Positions 1 to 8,969 of a stretch of DNA of 64,000 bases are shown here, in pieces. A program made the translations under genes and the position numbers. The stretch's first letter is position 1. Every line of letters begins with the position of its first letter. The notes below the pieces were generated by a model. The model ran no database searches and was not told where the DNA came from. It saw only the letters and a list, made by a program, of their open reading frames with translations. Origin of the DNA: Methanomethylovorans hollandica DSM 15978 (GTDB lineage: Archaea; Halobacteriota; Methanosarcinia; Methanosarcinales; Methanosarcinaceae); NCBI RefSeq assembly GCF_000328665.1, contig NC_019977.1:1-64000 (forward strand), in the 5' to 3' direction.

Positions 1-202
1 TGGAACACTAAGGTTATGTGTTAGAGGTAAAAGTTGGATGTAAAGATTAACAGTAGTTTTATTTTTTATTTGTTTTGCTATTATATTTATCAAAGACAGT
101 TTTTGTACTCAGAAATAAAGCTTAAATAGTATAAGCTACATAATTGAAGTAGGCTTTTTTTTTGTATATAGTTAAAAATTGTTCACCAATTTTTTTTTAT
201 GG

Positions 203-224
203 CTCCACTGGAAACAATAGGGTT
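203..224 (+). repeat. Origin recognition box-like element 1
   Basis: CTCCACTGGAAACAATAGGG matches the archaeal ORB pattern of a short dyad (TCCACTGGA) followed by a G-run, the likely Orc1/Cdc6 binding site. Confidence 0.65.
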
Positions 225-240
225 CCTCTCTTTTATAAAC

Positions 241-262
241 CTTCCACTGGAAATAAAGGGGT
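241..262 (+). repeat. Origin recognition box-like element 2
   Basis: CTTCCACTGGAAATAAAGGG, followed by GT, is the best ORB match in the window: the TTCCACTGGAA dyad plus GGGGT tail. It has the same orientation as element 1, 38 bp downstream. Confidence 0.7.
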
Positions 263-375
263 CTCACATTTTAAGTTCCATTTGAAATTCACAATTAGAT
301 GTATCTTTTTTCTCATTAAATTTTGATAAAGGTGCTAAGCACTGTTTTTTCTCCATAACTTTATTTTTATAAATG

Positions 376-397
376 CTTGCAATGGAAACAAAGGGGT
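376..397 (+). repeat. Origin recognition box-like element 3
   Basis: This copy reads CTTGCAATGGAAACAAAGGG and then GT. The left half of the dyad is degenerate, but the GGAAACAAAGGGGT half is intact. It has the same orientation as the other two boxes. Confidence 0.6.
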
Positions 398-625
398 TAT
401 CACCATAAGGATTAATAACCCTAATTTCCAATGTAGCGAATGGAAGAAAAGGATGAAATAAAGACTTCAGTTAGTTATAGTAGATTTTCTTTATTCAAGG
501 GTACTGAATTACAGAAGAGTTTATTTTTTCTTCTTTTAGTTCCCTTTACAATACATTTATCTGAAATGGTACCTTTACAGGCTATTTCACGTTGGTGAGT
601 TAAGTCCAAGGTCTTCAGTGGTAGG

Positions 626-1873
626 ATGGTAGTCAATATGCAAAATAAAGCTTTAGATGGTCTTTTTCAGGAATTACTTGCAACTGAACCTATTTTTAAC
701 AATAAGGAGGTTTTAAGGCCAACATATACTCCTGATACCTTAGTGCATAGAGATGAGCAAATAAACAGTCTTGCAACTATATTGGTTTCAGCTTTAAGAG
801 GTGACACTCCTTCTAATATTCTTATCTACGGCAAAACAGGAACTGGAAAAACAGCTGCTTCCAGGCATGTGGGAAGAGAGCTGGAAAGAATAGGTGAACA
901 ACTTAATGTTCAGTGTAGTGTAGTTTATGTTAATTGTGAAGTGATCGATACTCAATACAGGTTGCTTGCTAATCTGGCAAGACAGTTTGGAGAAGATGTA
1001 CCAATGACCGGTTGGCCTACTGATCAGGTATTTGCAAAATTTAAAGAGGTTATAGACTCAAAAAAGCAAGTAATTGTTGTAATTCTTGATGAAATTGATA
1101 AGCTTGTTAAAAAGGGAGATGATGTACTTTATAATCTATCCAGAGCAAATTCAGATCTCAAACAGGCTAAGGTTAGCATGATCGGAGTCTCTAACGACCT
1201 TAAATTCACTGAATTTTTAGATCCACGAGTAAAAAGCTCTCTTGGAGAAGAAGAAATCATTTTCCCACCTTATGATGCAGATCAGATCAGTGACATCTTG
1301 ATGGAAAGAGCAGAAATTGCTTATAAAAATGGAGTTTTGGAAGAAAGTGTCATCCCTTTATGTGCAGCTTTTGCGGCTCAGGAGCATGGTGATGCAAGGC
1401 GTGCATTGGATCTATTAAGGGTTGCAGGAGAACTTGCTGAACGCGAAAAGAAACCGCATGTACAGGAAGAGCATGTTAGAAGGGCTCAGGATAAAATAGA
1501 AGTTGATCGTGTTATTGAAGTAGTAAAGACCCTTCCCACTCAATCAAAACTTGCACTTTGTGCAGTCATAAATTTGAGAAACAACGGATATAAGAACGTT
1601 ACCACTGGAGAAGTGTACAATGTTTACCGTCAACTTTGTATTAATGTAGACATGGACATTCTAACCCAGAGGCGCGTGACCGATCTGATGTCAGAACTGG
1701 ACATGCTTGGTATAGTAAATGCTCTTGTTGTGAGTAAGGGTAGATATGGAAGAACAAAAGAAATAGTTTTGAGTGTCCCCGTTTCCAGTACACAGCGCGT
1801 ACTTTTTGAGGATTACAGACTGAAGCCACTTGAGGACTTCAAACCTGTAATTACCACTCAAATGCACTTATGA
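626..1873 (+). CDS. cdc6: Orc1/Cdc6 replication initiator
   Basis: This AAA+ initiator binds origin recognition boxes and loads the MCM helicase. The 415-residue protein has a Walker A motif (YGKTGTGKTAAS, about residue 70), Walker B (VVILDEIDKL, about 150), sensor 1 (IGVSND), sensor 2 (GDARRALDLL) and a C-terminal winged helix from about 300 to 400. Length and order are normal for archaeal Orc1/Cdc6. Two in-frame ATGs occur at the start (626 and 638) and neither has a clear ribosome binding site, so the exact start is open. It sits directly downstream of ORB-like repeats, so it probably acts on the adjacent origin and may regulate itself. Confidence 0.95.
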   Translation: MVVNMQNKALDGLFQELLATEPIFNNKEVLRPTYTPDTLVHRDEQINSLATILVSALRGDTPSNILIYGKTGTGKTAASRHVGRELERIGEQLNVQCSVVYVNCEVIDTQYRLLANLARQFGEDVPMTGWPTDQVFAKFKEVIDSKKQVIVVILDEIDKLVKKGDDVLYNLSRANSDLKQAKVSMIGVSNDLKFTEFLDPRVKSSLGEEEIIFPPYDADQISDILMERAEIAYKNGVLEESVIPLCAAFAAQEHGDARRALDLLRVAGELAEREKKPHVQEEHVRRAQDKIEVDRVIEVVKTLPTQSKLALCAVINLRNNGYKNVTTGEVYNVYRQLCINVDMDILTQRRVTDLMSELDMLGIVNALVVSKGRYGRTKEIVLSVPVSSTQRVLFEDYRLKPLEDFKPVITTQMHL

Positions 1874-1897
1874 TGCTGTTTTCTGATAAAGTCCATA

Positions 1898-2455
1898 TCA
1901 GAAAGGCAACATCAGCCTTATCTTCCCTATATATGGTATTCGATATCTGGCAATTCCTATGATCCACTCTTCTTTTACCGGTGTAAGATAGCTTATTTGT
2001 CCCTGCTGATCATATATCATATTAGTTTGCTCATTATCCCCTTTAGTGATATAACCATCATGAGGGGCAACTGGCCCTCCTTTCCACATTGGTTCACCTG
2101 CTTTAACAAAGTACATCGCTCTATGTATAATAGGTATAACCTCTTCTCTGCCGTAAGGCCGGTATAATATAACATCCCCTTTATCCTTAAATGATACATA
2201 ATCAGTGGATGCATCATCTTTGGTTATTACAGATGTTCTTTCTATATTTTGGATAAAAATTATATCTCCTATATTCATATGTGGTTCCATACTACCGGAT
2301 TCCACAGCTACCATTGGTGTCCACATCCCGAATATCAGGTATGAAATTGTTGAAAATAAAAGCACAGCTGCAGCTACAGAAGTTATGTCTCTGGCAAGGG
2401 AAATATAAAAGTTCTCGCTTTCTCTAAAAGTTTTAATACCTTCCTTTAAATCCAT
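1898..2455 (-). CDS. Signal peptidase I (archaeal Sec11 type)
   Basis: This is a membrane endopeptidase that removes Sec signal peptides outside the membrane. An N-terminal membrane segment (about residues 25-45) is followed by the catalytic serine in VESGSMEPHM, the basic residue replaced by histidine in VIPIIHRA, and an aspartate box (ITKGDNEQT). The Ser-His pair is typical of archaeal and eukaryotic Sec11. A second hydrophobic stretch is absent. The start at 2455 is preferred over an ATG 78 bp upstream because GGTGA lies seven bases before it; this gives 185 residues. It is convergent with cdc6 and divergent from the DNA polymerase gene. Confidence 0.85.
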   Translation of the reverse strand: MDLKEGIKTFRESENFYISLARDITSVAAAVLLFSTISYLIFGMWTPMVAVESGSMEPHMNIGDIIFIQNIERTSVITKDDASTDYVSFKDKGDVILYRPYGREEVIPIIHRAMYFVKAGEPMWKGGPVAPHDGYITKGDNEQTNMIYDQQGQISYLTPVKEEWIIGIARYRIPYIGKIRLMLPF

Positions 2456-2617
2456 TCTTTCACCGGATGCTTTTAGATAAAAATGATATAATAGTTTCCT
2501 CCTTTCCATTACAACTATATAACAACATAGCATATAGAATACATCGCTCTCCTTGGAGTGCCAGAGGATTGAAAATCTGTGATCAAAATATTTCGCTATT
2601 CATAACGCTGATCCTCT

Positions 2618-4171
2618 ATGAATCAGATCGAAGTGATTACCGTTTTCCTAGAAGAAGGATATCAGATAAGCCCGAATGCTGTGGAATTGATATGTTGTCA
2701 TTGTAACCCACGCAGTCTTCTGGACGATGTCCTGCAGAACATGGACCCTTCTGTGTTAGTAGTGGATATTGAGCATATTAATGAGTGCATTAATGAAAGA
2801 GATATTCAAAAAAAATATGAAGTGCCTGTAAAAGCTCCTTTTTCTAAAAGCAGCAATATTATTCCTGCACAAGTAAACCCTATGGTTTCCACTCTTACCT
2901 GTCCTCAGTCTTACAATCCTGTTGATGTTTTATTGGACATTACTGATAATTCAACATGTGTAGGCGAATATATGGAATTTGTCCAGTTTTTCAGGAATAG
3001 ATATAGCAGATTAAGTGAAATGATAAGGGGCAGGTTAAATTCAAGACCTATAGAAAGTCTGAACAAATACCGTAATAAAAAAGGCGGTCGTCGCGAGGGC
3101 ATGGATAAGGATATGAATGAAGTTTCCATCATTGGTATGATCTCAGACATTAAGAGTACAAGTAATGGTCATAAAATGGTAGAACTTGAGGATACTACGG
3201 GTTCTATCTCAGTGCTGATAAGAATGGCTGATAAAGAGCTATTTGAGCTTGCCAGTTGCTTTGTACTGGATGAAGTTGTGGGTATTACTGGTGCTCTTAC
3301 TAACGATGGTAAACTGCTTATAGCTAAAAAGATCACGATTCCAGACTTACCTAATACTCTGGGTGAAAGAAAAAGATCATACGGCAAAGCTGTCCTCACC
3401 TCTGATGTTCATGTAGGTAGTTCTACATTTTTAGAAGAAGAATGGTATCGTTTTATTGATTTTCTCAAAGGTGATACTGACAATGAAGTGATGGCTGAGT
3501 TGTCCACGGAGGTACGTTATCTTGTTGTGGCTGGAGATCTTGTAGATGGAGTAGGTATTTATCCGGGACAGGAGATGGAATTAAATATACCGGATGTATA
3601 TGAACAGTATAAAAAAACTGCAGAATATTTTAGTGAAATACCAAAGCACATTAAAGTTATAATATCTCCTGGTAATCATGATGCTGTGAGACAAGCAGAA
3701 CCACAGCCCATGCTGCCGGAAAACATACGGGCAGATTTCTCTGAAAATGTATTATTTGTGGGTAATCCCTCTGTTGTTGATCTTGATGGTGTCAAACTTA
3801 TGATATATCATGGTAGGTCTATTGACGATCTGGTAGCCTCCATACCTGGTGTATCCTATCAGGAACCCACAAAGGCAATGGTGGAAATGATGAAAAGAAG
3901 ACATCTTTCTCCCATTTATGGCAGCCGGGTATCTATAGCTCCTGAAAAACAGGATCATTTTGTTATTAGCCAGGTGCCAGATATACTGCATTGTGGTCAT
4001 GTTCACACAGTGGGTGTGGAATGGTACAAGAATGTTCTATTGGTTAATTCGGGTACATGGCAGTCCCAGACCGAGTTCCAGAAAAGAGTAAATGTCGTGC
4101 CTACTCCTGCACAGGTGCCTATAGTAGACCTCAGCACTCTTAAGACCACTATCCTTAAGTTTGCTGAGTGA
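2618..4171 (+). CDS. polB: DNA polymerase D small subunit (DP1)
   Basis: This is the small, exonuclease subunit of the archaeal replicative polymerase PolD. The 517-residue protein has a poorly conserved N-terminal region, an OB-fold at about 165-245, and a calcineurin/Mre11-like phosphoesterase domain. The metal-binding motifs are all visible: SDVHVGS, AGDLVDG, SPGNHDA, YHGRS and CGHVHT, so the 3'-5' exonuclease should be active. The C-terminal residues (VPIVDLSTLKTTILKF) fit the family. The large subunit DP2 is not in this window. Its place beside cdc6 supports a replication-gene cluster at the origin. Confidence 0.92.
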   Translation: MNQIEVITVFLEEGYQISPNAVELICCHCNPRSLLDDVLQNMDPSVLVVDIEHINECINERDIQKKYEVPVKAPFSKSSNIIPAQVNPMVSTLTCPQSYNPVDVLLDITDNSTCVGEYMEFVQFFRNRYSRLSEMIRGRLNSRPIESLNKYRNKKGGRREGMDKDMNEVSIIGMISDIKSTSNGHKMVELEDTTGSISVLIRMADKELFELASCFVLDEVVGITGALTNDGKLLIAKKITIPDLPNTLGERKRSYGKAVLTSDVHVGSSTFLEEEWYRFIDFLKGDTDNEVMAELSTEVRYLVVAGDLVDGVGIYPGQEMELNIPDVYEQYKKTAEYFSEIPKHIKVIISPGNHDAVRQAEPQPMLPENIRADFSENVLFVGNPSVVDLDGVKLMIYHGRSIDDLVASIPGVSYQEPTKAMVEMMKRRHLSPIYGSRVSIAPEKQDHFVISQVPDILHCGHVHTVGVEWYKNVLLVNSGTWQSQTEFQKRVNVVPTPAQVPIVDLSTLKTTILKFAE

Positions 4172-4440
4172 TACTTGTAACAGTTTTTATCTAGAAATAA
4201 GATTGGCAGTTGAACAGAAAATTATAAATAGAAAATATTTACTACTCAACACCACATCCAATATAAATTTTGAAATTTTTGGTTACAGTATCAAATAAGT
4301 TTTTTTAGGTGTTTCTCTTATCTACTTCTTTTTTTCCAAAGCCCCCCATCTTAGATCTCAGAGCAAAAAATATATATTGGTGTGTCCTCAAGTCAAAGTT
4401 AAAACTTAATTGCCTGTAAATGCTTTTTGAAGGTATCTTC

Positions 4441-6063
4441 ATGTATGTAATTGCACTAGACCTTGGTACTAGCGGTTTCAGATCGCAGCTGATAGATATA
4501 GAGACAAGAGAAACTATTAAAACTGTGATCACTATGGGTCATCCACTCCCTGGCGGGAATGTAATGGACCATCTGGATTTTGCGATCAGCACAGGCAAGG
4601 ATGTAGCTCATGGATTGATAATTGAGGCTGTGAAGAAAGTACTGGAAAGATTCAATGTTGATCCATTAAGTATACAGAGAATAGCTGTTTGTGGTAATCC
4701 TATACAGTTATCCCTTTTTCAGAATAGTGAGATTCTGGACCTTGCGTATGCAGGCGAGGCCAAGCAGAAAAAACTGGGTGTTCACGATGTGAAAAGAGAT
4801 GCTCGGATCTTCCCTGCCAACCAGATATTCAAAGGCATCTATGAGATGGACAACTGTGAGATAGTAGTCCCTCCTGCAATAAAACATGAGATAGGTGCTG
4901 ATGCCCTTGCCATGATGATGGAAACCGATTTCATAAACCAGAATGAACCGTGTTTGGTAACAGATTATGGAACAAATGCAGAGATGGCATTAAAAGTAGG
5001 AGAGAGGATCATCACTGCAAGCGCTGCAGCTGGTCCGGCCATTGAAGGTCAGGGCATCAATTGCGGTATGCTGGCAGGTCCCGGAGCCATAAGTGATGTT
5101 AATCTTGAGGGTTCCTACTGGCGGCTCATAGTGCTCAACGAGGAGATGGAACCCATAGAAAGTGATCTTGTAGATCCAGTTTCCGGTGAAATCATTGAAT
5201 CTTCTGGAATAAAGGCCAAAGGTATTACAGGAACAGGGGTTATTTCTACCATTGCTTTGGCTATCAAGGAAGGCCTGACGAAAAAGTTGCCGCATCTTCC
5301 AGAGGGAAGGATTGTTTTGGGTGATGGGATCATAATCACCGATAAGGATGTGGAAGAAGTGGGTAAGGCGATCGGTGCCATCTGGGCTGCTCACATGACT
5401 CTCATGATAGAAGCCGGTATTGAATACTCTGACTTGAAATACGTTTATATGTCGGGGGCTACGGGCACATACGTTGATGCTGAAAAGGCGAGACATTTAG
5501 GTTCTGTACCGGGTTTTATCCCTAATATTGTCCAGTTTGGCAACACTTCCATCGGTCTTGCAAGAAAGCTTGCTGTGGATCCTATAAAGTTGTGTGATGT
5601 CATATCTGTAGCAAAGAAAATACATGCCGATCATCTCATGATGGCTACAAGTGAAACATTTAAAGACATATATCTCTGTGAACTGTCTTACTGGCAACAG
5701 GGAATGCCTTTGGAGATCTATGATCAGATGCTTCAGTTATATAAAATTAAACCTTTCCCCCAAAACCTTGAAAAGGTGAATATAGAAAGACGTGTTTCAA
5801 AGGATATTGATGATGTGGGGGAAAAAGGCATAGAGATTGTAAAGGATATAGGTATCATCCTTGAGGCACCTGTGGTAAAATGTATAATGTGCCATAAATG
5901 TGAAAAAGACTGTCCTGAAGATGCTGTAATTATCATTGAAAGAGAAGGTAAGAGGTTTGCAAATATAGACAGCCAGCATTGCCTTGGTACAAGTTGTAGA
6001 CGTTGTGTTACCATCTGTCCCGAACAAACAATGAACCATTCAATTTTGAAGGTGAAGCGTTAA
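4441..6063 (+). CDS. ramA: RamA, ATP-dependent reductive activase of methylamine corrinoid proteins
   Basis: RamA reduces the oxidised Co(II) corrinoid of MtmC, MtbC and MttC to the active Co(I) state, using ATP. The protein starts with an actin-like/ASKHA fold (ALDLGTSGFRSQLID) and has further nucleotide-binding glycine motifs (VTDYGTNAEMAL, SGATGTYVDAEKA). It ends with two [4Fe-4S] ferredoxin motifs: C481-x2-C484-x2-C487-x3-C491 and C514-x4-C519-x2-C522-x3-C526. This CX2CX2CX3C plus CX4CX2CX3C arrangement is that known for RamA. The start at 4441 is chosen over 4420 because GAAGGT lies six bases upstream; this gives 540 residues. It is the only activase in the window and would serve all three methylamine systems. 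Confidence 0.93.
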   Translation: MYVIALDLGTSGFRSQLIDIETRETIKTVITMGHPLPGGNVMDHLDFAISTGKDVAHGLIIEAVKKVLERFNVDPLSIQRIAVCGNPIQLSLFQNSEILDLAYAGEAKQKKLGVHDVKRDARIFPANQIFKGIYEMDNCEIVVPPAIKHEIGADALAMMMETDFINQNEPCLVTDYGTNAEMALKVGERIITASAAAGPAIEGQGINCGMLAGPGAISDVNLEGSYWRLIVLNEEMEPIESDLVDPVSGEIIESSGIKAKGITGTGVISTIALAIKEGLTKKLPHLPEGRIVLGDGIIITDKDVEEVGKAIGAIWAAHMTLMIEAGIEYSDLKYVYMSGATGTYVDAEKARHLGSVPGFIPNIVQFGNTSIGLARKLAVDPIKLCDVISVAKKIHADHLMMATSETFKDIYLCELSYWQQGMPLEIYDQMLQLYKIKPFPQNLEKVNIERRVSKDIDDVGEKGIEIVKDIGIILEAPVVKCIMCHKCEKDCPEDAVIIIEREGKRFANIDSQHCLGTSCRRCVTICPEQTMNHSILKVKR

Positions 6064-6099
6064 ACCTTTGCATGCTAACACTTCTAAAGGTCATAGTAT

Positions 6100-6348
6100 A
6101 TGGAACCCTCAGAACTTACTGACAGTAATAGAGCAACTTATGGCAGGTATTTTGGCATCTGTACTTCATACCATCATTCTAAAGGTTGCCTCTGTATAAA
6201 ATGTCCTTCTTATCAGGAAAAAGGGATGATGTTCTGTGCCAGGAAAAATCAGCAAACGCCATCTTTAAAGGCAGGTTGTCTGTGTCTCTCATGTCATACT
6301 TATGAGAAGTTCAGACTTGAAGGAGATTATTTTTGTTTTATTCAGTAG
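6100..6348 (+). CDS. Small Cys-rich protein, DUF2769-like
   Basis: This 82-residue protein of unknown function has ten cysteines arranged in repeated blocks (C-T-S-Y-H, CLCIKC, FC, CLCLSC, FC), suggesting a metal or iron-sulfur site. The pattern resembles the DUF2769 family, which occurs in methanogens, often near methyltransferase genes. It lies 36 bp after ramA and 15 bp before a TPR gene, so the three may form one transcript. It ends in TAG immediately followed by an in-frame TGA, which would limit any amber readthrough in this pyrrolysine-using organism. Confidence 0.7.
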   Translation: MEPSELTDSNRATYGRYFGICTSYHHSKGCLCIKCPSYQEKGMMFCARKNQQTPSLKAGCLCLSCHTYEKFRLEGDYFCFIQ

Positions 6349-6363
6349 TGAGGTAGATACTAA

Positions 6364-7134
6364 TTGAAATTATTTAAAAAAATATTTACTGGCAACTCTA
6401 CGAAGAAAGACATCAAAAAGATTCACGATGGTGCATTACAGGCTTATAAGAAGGGACATGTTCTTCTTAAGATGCAGAAGTTTGAAGAGTGTATAGCTGC
6501 TTATGATCTGGCAGAAGATTTGTGGGAAGAAGAGGTGGACATGCTTACATCTCAGGGTGATTATGAAGCTGCAAAGATATCAAAAGCAAGTGTCCTTAAT
6601 AGTTTGGCTGGAAAAAGCTATGCAAATTATATGATAGGAAAATATGATAATTCTCTCGAACTCCTTGAAAAGATGTTGGATCAAGTTCCAGATGATCCTG
6701 AAAGCCTTTTTAGAAAAGGCTTTGTGCTTTATAAAACTGGGAGATACAATGAAGCTTTGTTTTGTCTTGACAGTGCATTGTCCAAATGTATGCAATTCCC
6801 TGAGGCATGGTACTGTAAAGGAAATATTTTAAGAGAGCTTGGAAATTATGAGGGTGCACTTGAAGCTTTTGAGTATTCTATTGAATGTTCGCAGCCTCTT
6901 AACTATCAGTTCCCACGGTTTACATGGATTCCTCTCACATCATCTTCTCACATTAAAATGGATAGTGCAGAAGCATGGTACTGCAAAGGTGACATATTTT
7001 TCAGACAGACTAAGTATGCAGATGCTCTAGAAGCTTTTAACAGAGCTTTGGCAATAAAACCCGGGTTTGAAGATGCTGCTAAGTTCAGGGATACAGTGCT
7101 TCATGAACTTGGAAAGAAAAGTATATCAAATTAG
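6364..7134 (+). CDS. TPR-repeat protein
   Basis: This 256-residue protein contains several tetratricopeptide repeats. Clear units run from about 85 to 155 (PDDPESLFRKGFVLYKTGRY, then EAWYCKGNILRELGNYEGAL) and from about 200 to 240 (AEAWYCKGDIFFRQTKYADA). Such repeats are protein-binding scaffolds; no enzymatic domain is seen. The start is TTG, preceded by GAGGT at a suitable distance, and no ATG occurs until residue 38 or so. It ends in TAG, with a second in-frame TAG two codons later. The gene follows ramA and the Cys-rich gene and may assist corrinoid activation, but that rests only on position. Confidence 0.8.
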   Translation: MKLFKKIFTGNSTKKDIKKIHDGALQAYKKGHVLLKMQKFEECIAAYDLAEDLWEEEVDMLTSQGDYEAAKISKASVLNSLAGKSYANYMIGKYDNSLELLEKMLDQVPDDPESLFRKGFVLYKTGRYNEALFCLDSALSKCMQFPEAWYCKGNILRELGNYEGALEAFEYSIECSQPLNYQFPRFTWIPLTSSSHIKMDSAEAWYCKGDIFFRQTKYADALEAFNRALAIKPGFEDAAKFRDTVLHELGKKSISN

Positions 7135-7186
7135 GAATGCTAGTTGAAAACCTATCCTTTTTTTAGTGATAGATAATTAAAAACTA

Positions 7187-7212
7187 ATGCAGGGTCTTTA
7201 CTAACCCTGCAT
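7187..7212 (-). terminator. Stem-loop terminator of mtbA copy 1
   Basis: ATGCAGGGT and ACCCTGCAT form a perfect 9-bp stem with an 8-nt loop. On the minus strand it is followed by a T-rich run, so it fits as the terminator for mtbA, which ends at 7228. It may also stop transcripts from the convergent TPR gene. Confidence 0.65.
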
Positions 7213-7225
7213 ATTTCAGGTTTTA

Positions 7226-8259
7226 GTTCAATACTTATGTGCTTTCGCCATTTCCACCATTGCCTGCAGGTTCACTGTGGGTGTCTTGCTGACAATACCA
7301 CAACCTGGTGCAAGCAATGCGACCCCTGCATCAAGGACTTCCTTTGATTTCTCTTTGATGAACTCAGGTGTCTTGTTCCAGAGCACATTCACAGGGTCCA
7401 GGTTACCAACTATCAATGCCTTTTTGACTGCATTGACGGCTGTTGCAGGATCTACATTCTGATCGATACTGATGGCGTTCACACCACTGGATTCCATGAG
7501 TGCAAGACCAGCTGTGGTATCACCGCAGATGTGGAGTACTGTAGGCACGTTCAGCTCGTTCATGGCATCTACCAGTTTCTTGTGGAATGGTACTACGAAC
7601 TTCTCATAGAACTCAGCTCCAATCAGCTGGTAACTTGCTGTTGGGTCGATAATAACCATAGTATCAGCACCGTTCTCCACCATCTTCTTTGCGTATGCAA
7701 CACTGAAAGCTGTGGAGAACTCCATAAGCTTCAAGCCAAGGTTCTCATCTGTAAAGATATTCATGAACCAGTCATCACCGTTCAAATGCTGGGCAAGGGA
7801 GAAAGGACCTATCATACTGCCAATGATGGGTAATTCCTTACCGTACTTGTCTGCCAGGATCTTAATAGCCTCACAGACAACGCCTATCCTGCCGTGGTCC
7901 AGACTGTAACCTTCCAATTTAGCTATGTCATCAACGCTCTTGACCACATGGCCTACCACAGAAGGCTGTTGTTCCTGTGTACCTGCCTTGATCTGGCAGC
8001 CGAAGAACTCAGCTTCAGCAGTGATATCAAAGGGTACACGTACCGCTTCAAAACCTACAACGGTATGACCAGCTTCGCCTAAATTTGCCATGAGCTGGGC
8101 ATCTTCATTGGCCTGCGGCCAGAATGCGCCACAAGCTTCCATTTGTTCTACGGTACCGGTCTGCGTGACAGAAATAGCTGCCATACGGTCTACGCTCTGC
8201 CCTGTTAAAATACGGGCAAGCCTTTCTTTAGGGGTGTAATCGGACATAATCAGTCTCCT
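7226..8259 (-). repeat. Inverted repeat arm A1 (mtbA copy 1)
   Basis: This 1034-bp segment is nearly identical, in inverted orientation, to 41885-42918. Similarity begins at AGGAGACTGATTATG just before the start codon and ends two bases after the stop codon. Only a few silent substitutions are visible and the two proteins are identical. Flanking promoters and terminators differ. Confidence 0.9.
7228..8247 (-). CDS. mtbA: Methylcobamide:CoM methyltransferase MtbA, copy 1
   Basis: MtbA transfers the methyl group from methylated MtmC, MtbC or MttC to coenzyme M, the shared final step of methylamine use. The 339-residue protein is a UroD-like TIM barrel. The zinc ligands are seen as His and Cys in VLHICGDT and the distal Cys in LAPGCGIVS. 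It is the last gene of a minus-strand series downstream of mtmCB-mtmP, but 198 bp separate it from the gene before it and TATA-like boxes lie in the gap, so it probably has its own promoter. A GGAG ribosome site precedes the ATG. The protein is identical to the copy at 41897-42916. Confidence 0.93.
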   Translation of the reverse strand: MSDYTPKERLARILTGQSVDRMAAISVTQTGTVEQMEACGAFWPQANEDAQLMANLGEAGHTVVGFEAVRVPFDITAEAEFFGCQIKAGTQEQQPSVVGHVVKSVDDIAKLEGYSLDHGRIGVVCEAIKILADKYGKELPIIGSMIGPFSLAQHLNGDDWFMNIFTDENLGLKLMEFSTAFSVAYAKKMVENGADTMVIIDPTASYQLIGAEFYEKFVVPFHKKLVDAMNELNVPTVLHICGDTTAGLALMESSGVNAISIDQNVDPATAVNAVKKALIVGNLDPVNVLWNKTPEFIKEKSKEVLDAGVALLAPGCGIVSKTPTVNLQAMVEMAKAHKY

Positions 8260-8384
8260 TAAAAATTATGTTCTTTCAAAAGCTTTTCACTGTTAAAATG
8301 AAACAAGTGGCTATATACAATCCTCACAGATATGATGGTCTTTGAAAAACCAAAAGGTGAGGTGCTACTTATTATATCAGTTAT

Positions 8385-8400
8385 GAGATTTATATAAACT
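8385..8400 (-). promoter_or_regulatory. Possible TATA box for mtbA copy 1
   Basis: AGTTTATATAAATCTC on the minus strand resembles an archaeal TATA box. A second candidate (TTGTATATAG, 8311-8320) lies nearer the gene; the sequence alone does not decide between them. Confidence 0.4.
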
Positions 8401-8445
8401 AGTTCCGTTACTGTTTTTTCACTTTGATTTCTCACTTAAAGTTCA

Positions 8446-8907
8446 TTATTCCCACTTGCAGGGTTTGCCTTCACTCTGTATCTTCGACATGACCTCTATA
8501 CGTTTGAAACTTTCCCAGAGTCCGTGAACATTGCAACTTGCGACTGCAATTAGATCTGTGAGCACTGATTTTGTACCACAATCACCACACACATTGACCC
8601 CATGGATATTACATTGTTCTAACACTTTCACAGCAACAACTTCTTCAGGGATTGTTACTGTGAACTCCGCAGTGGTGCTGGTATCAGATGGTGAATAATT
8701 CACTTCTCCTAACTTTATTCCATGCATGGAGAGCTTTATCCATTCGATGTAATGAGATTGTTCCATTACATGTGGAACTGTCACCTTAACAATGAAAGGC
8801 TGTCCAGTGAGGACAAGTTCCGGTGCTTCTATCATAGGCACATGCTTCTGCTCAAGCTCTGTGAGGTGAGCTGGATCTACAGGCTTATTGATTTTTTTAT
8901 CAGTCAT
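8446..8907 (-). CDS. Desulfoferrodoxin/superoxide reductase-like (SORL) protein
   Basis: This 153-residue protein matches the single-domain class II superoxide reductase fold, which reduces superoxide at a mononuclear Fe(His)4Cys centre. All five iron ligands can be placed: H22 (QKHVP), H46 (VPHV), H52 (SHYIEWI), C125 and H128 (CNVHGLW). The usual glutamate before H22 is Gln20. An extra segment carries a second CNIHG motif followed by C106 and C109, so a further metal site is possible. GGTGATCA precedes the ATG. Its place between the mtmP operon and mtbA suggests protection or redox tuning of oxygen-sensitive corrinoid enzymes, but that is inference. Confidence 0.8.
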   Translation of the reverse strand: MTDKKINKPVDPAHLTELEQKHVPMIEAPELVLTGQPFIVKVTVPHVMEQSHYIEWIKLSMHGIKLGEVNYSPSDTSTTAEFTVTIPEEVVAVKVLEQCNIHGVNVCGDCGTKSVLTDLIAVASCNVHGLWESFKRIEVMSKIQSEGKPCKWE

Positions 8908-8944
8908 TTGATCACCATTTTCCTGAGTTCTATATCAATAAATA

Positions 8945-8969
8945 AAATAAAAAGCCAGCAGAGCCGGCA
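8945..8969 (-). terminator. Terminator after the mtmCBP operon
   Basis: On the minus strand GCCGGC and GCTGGC form a short hairpin with one wobble pair, followed by a TTTTTATTTT run. It lies directly after the stop codon of the last small membrane-protein gene and separates it from the SORL gene. Confidence 0.6.

Larger units (their letters stand above)
1..625. other. Probable replication origin (oriC) upstream of orc1/cdc6
   Basis: This gene-free, AT-rich stretch lies directly upstream of an orc1/cdc6 gene, the usual place for an archaeal origin. It holds at least three same-orientation copies of a motif like the archaeal origin recognition box (TCCANTGGAAAC followed by a G-run), at about 203-224, 241-262 and 376-397. 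Two weaker versions lie near 275-296 and 431-452. Long T and A tracts (for example 150-200 and 300-370) could be the unwinding element. The neighbouring DNA polymerase D subunit gene fits a replication locus. Origin activity is inferred, not shown. Confidence 0.75.

Noticed and set aside
4990-5496. 168-residue antisense frame opposite ramA
   Set aside because: It is a shadow of the strongly supported ramA frame, with low-complexity composition and no ribosome site.
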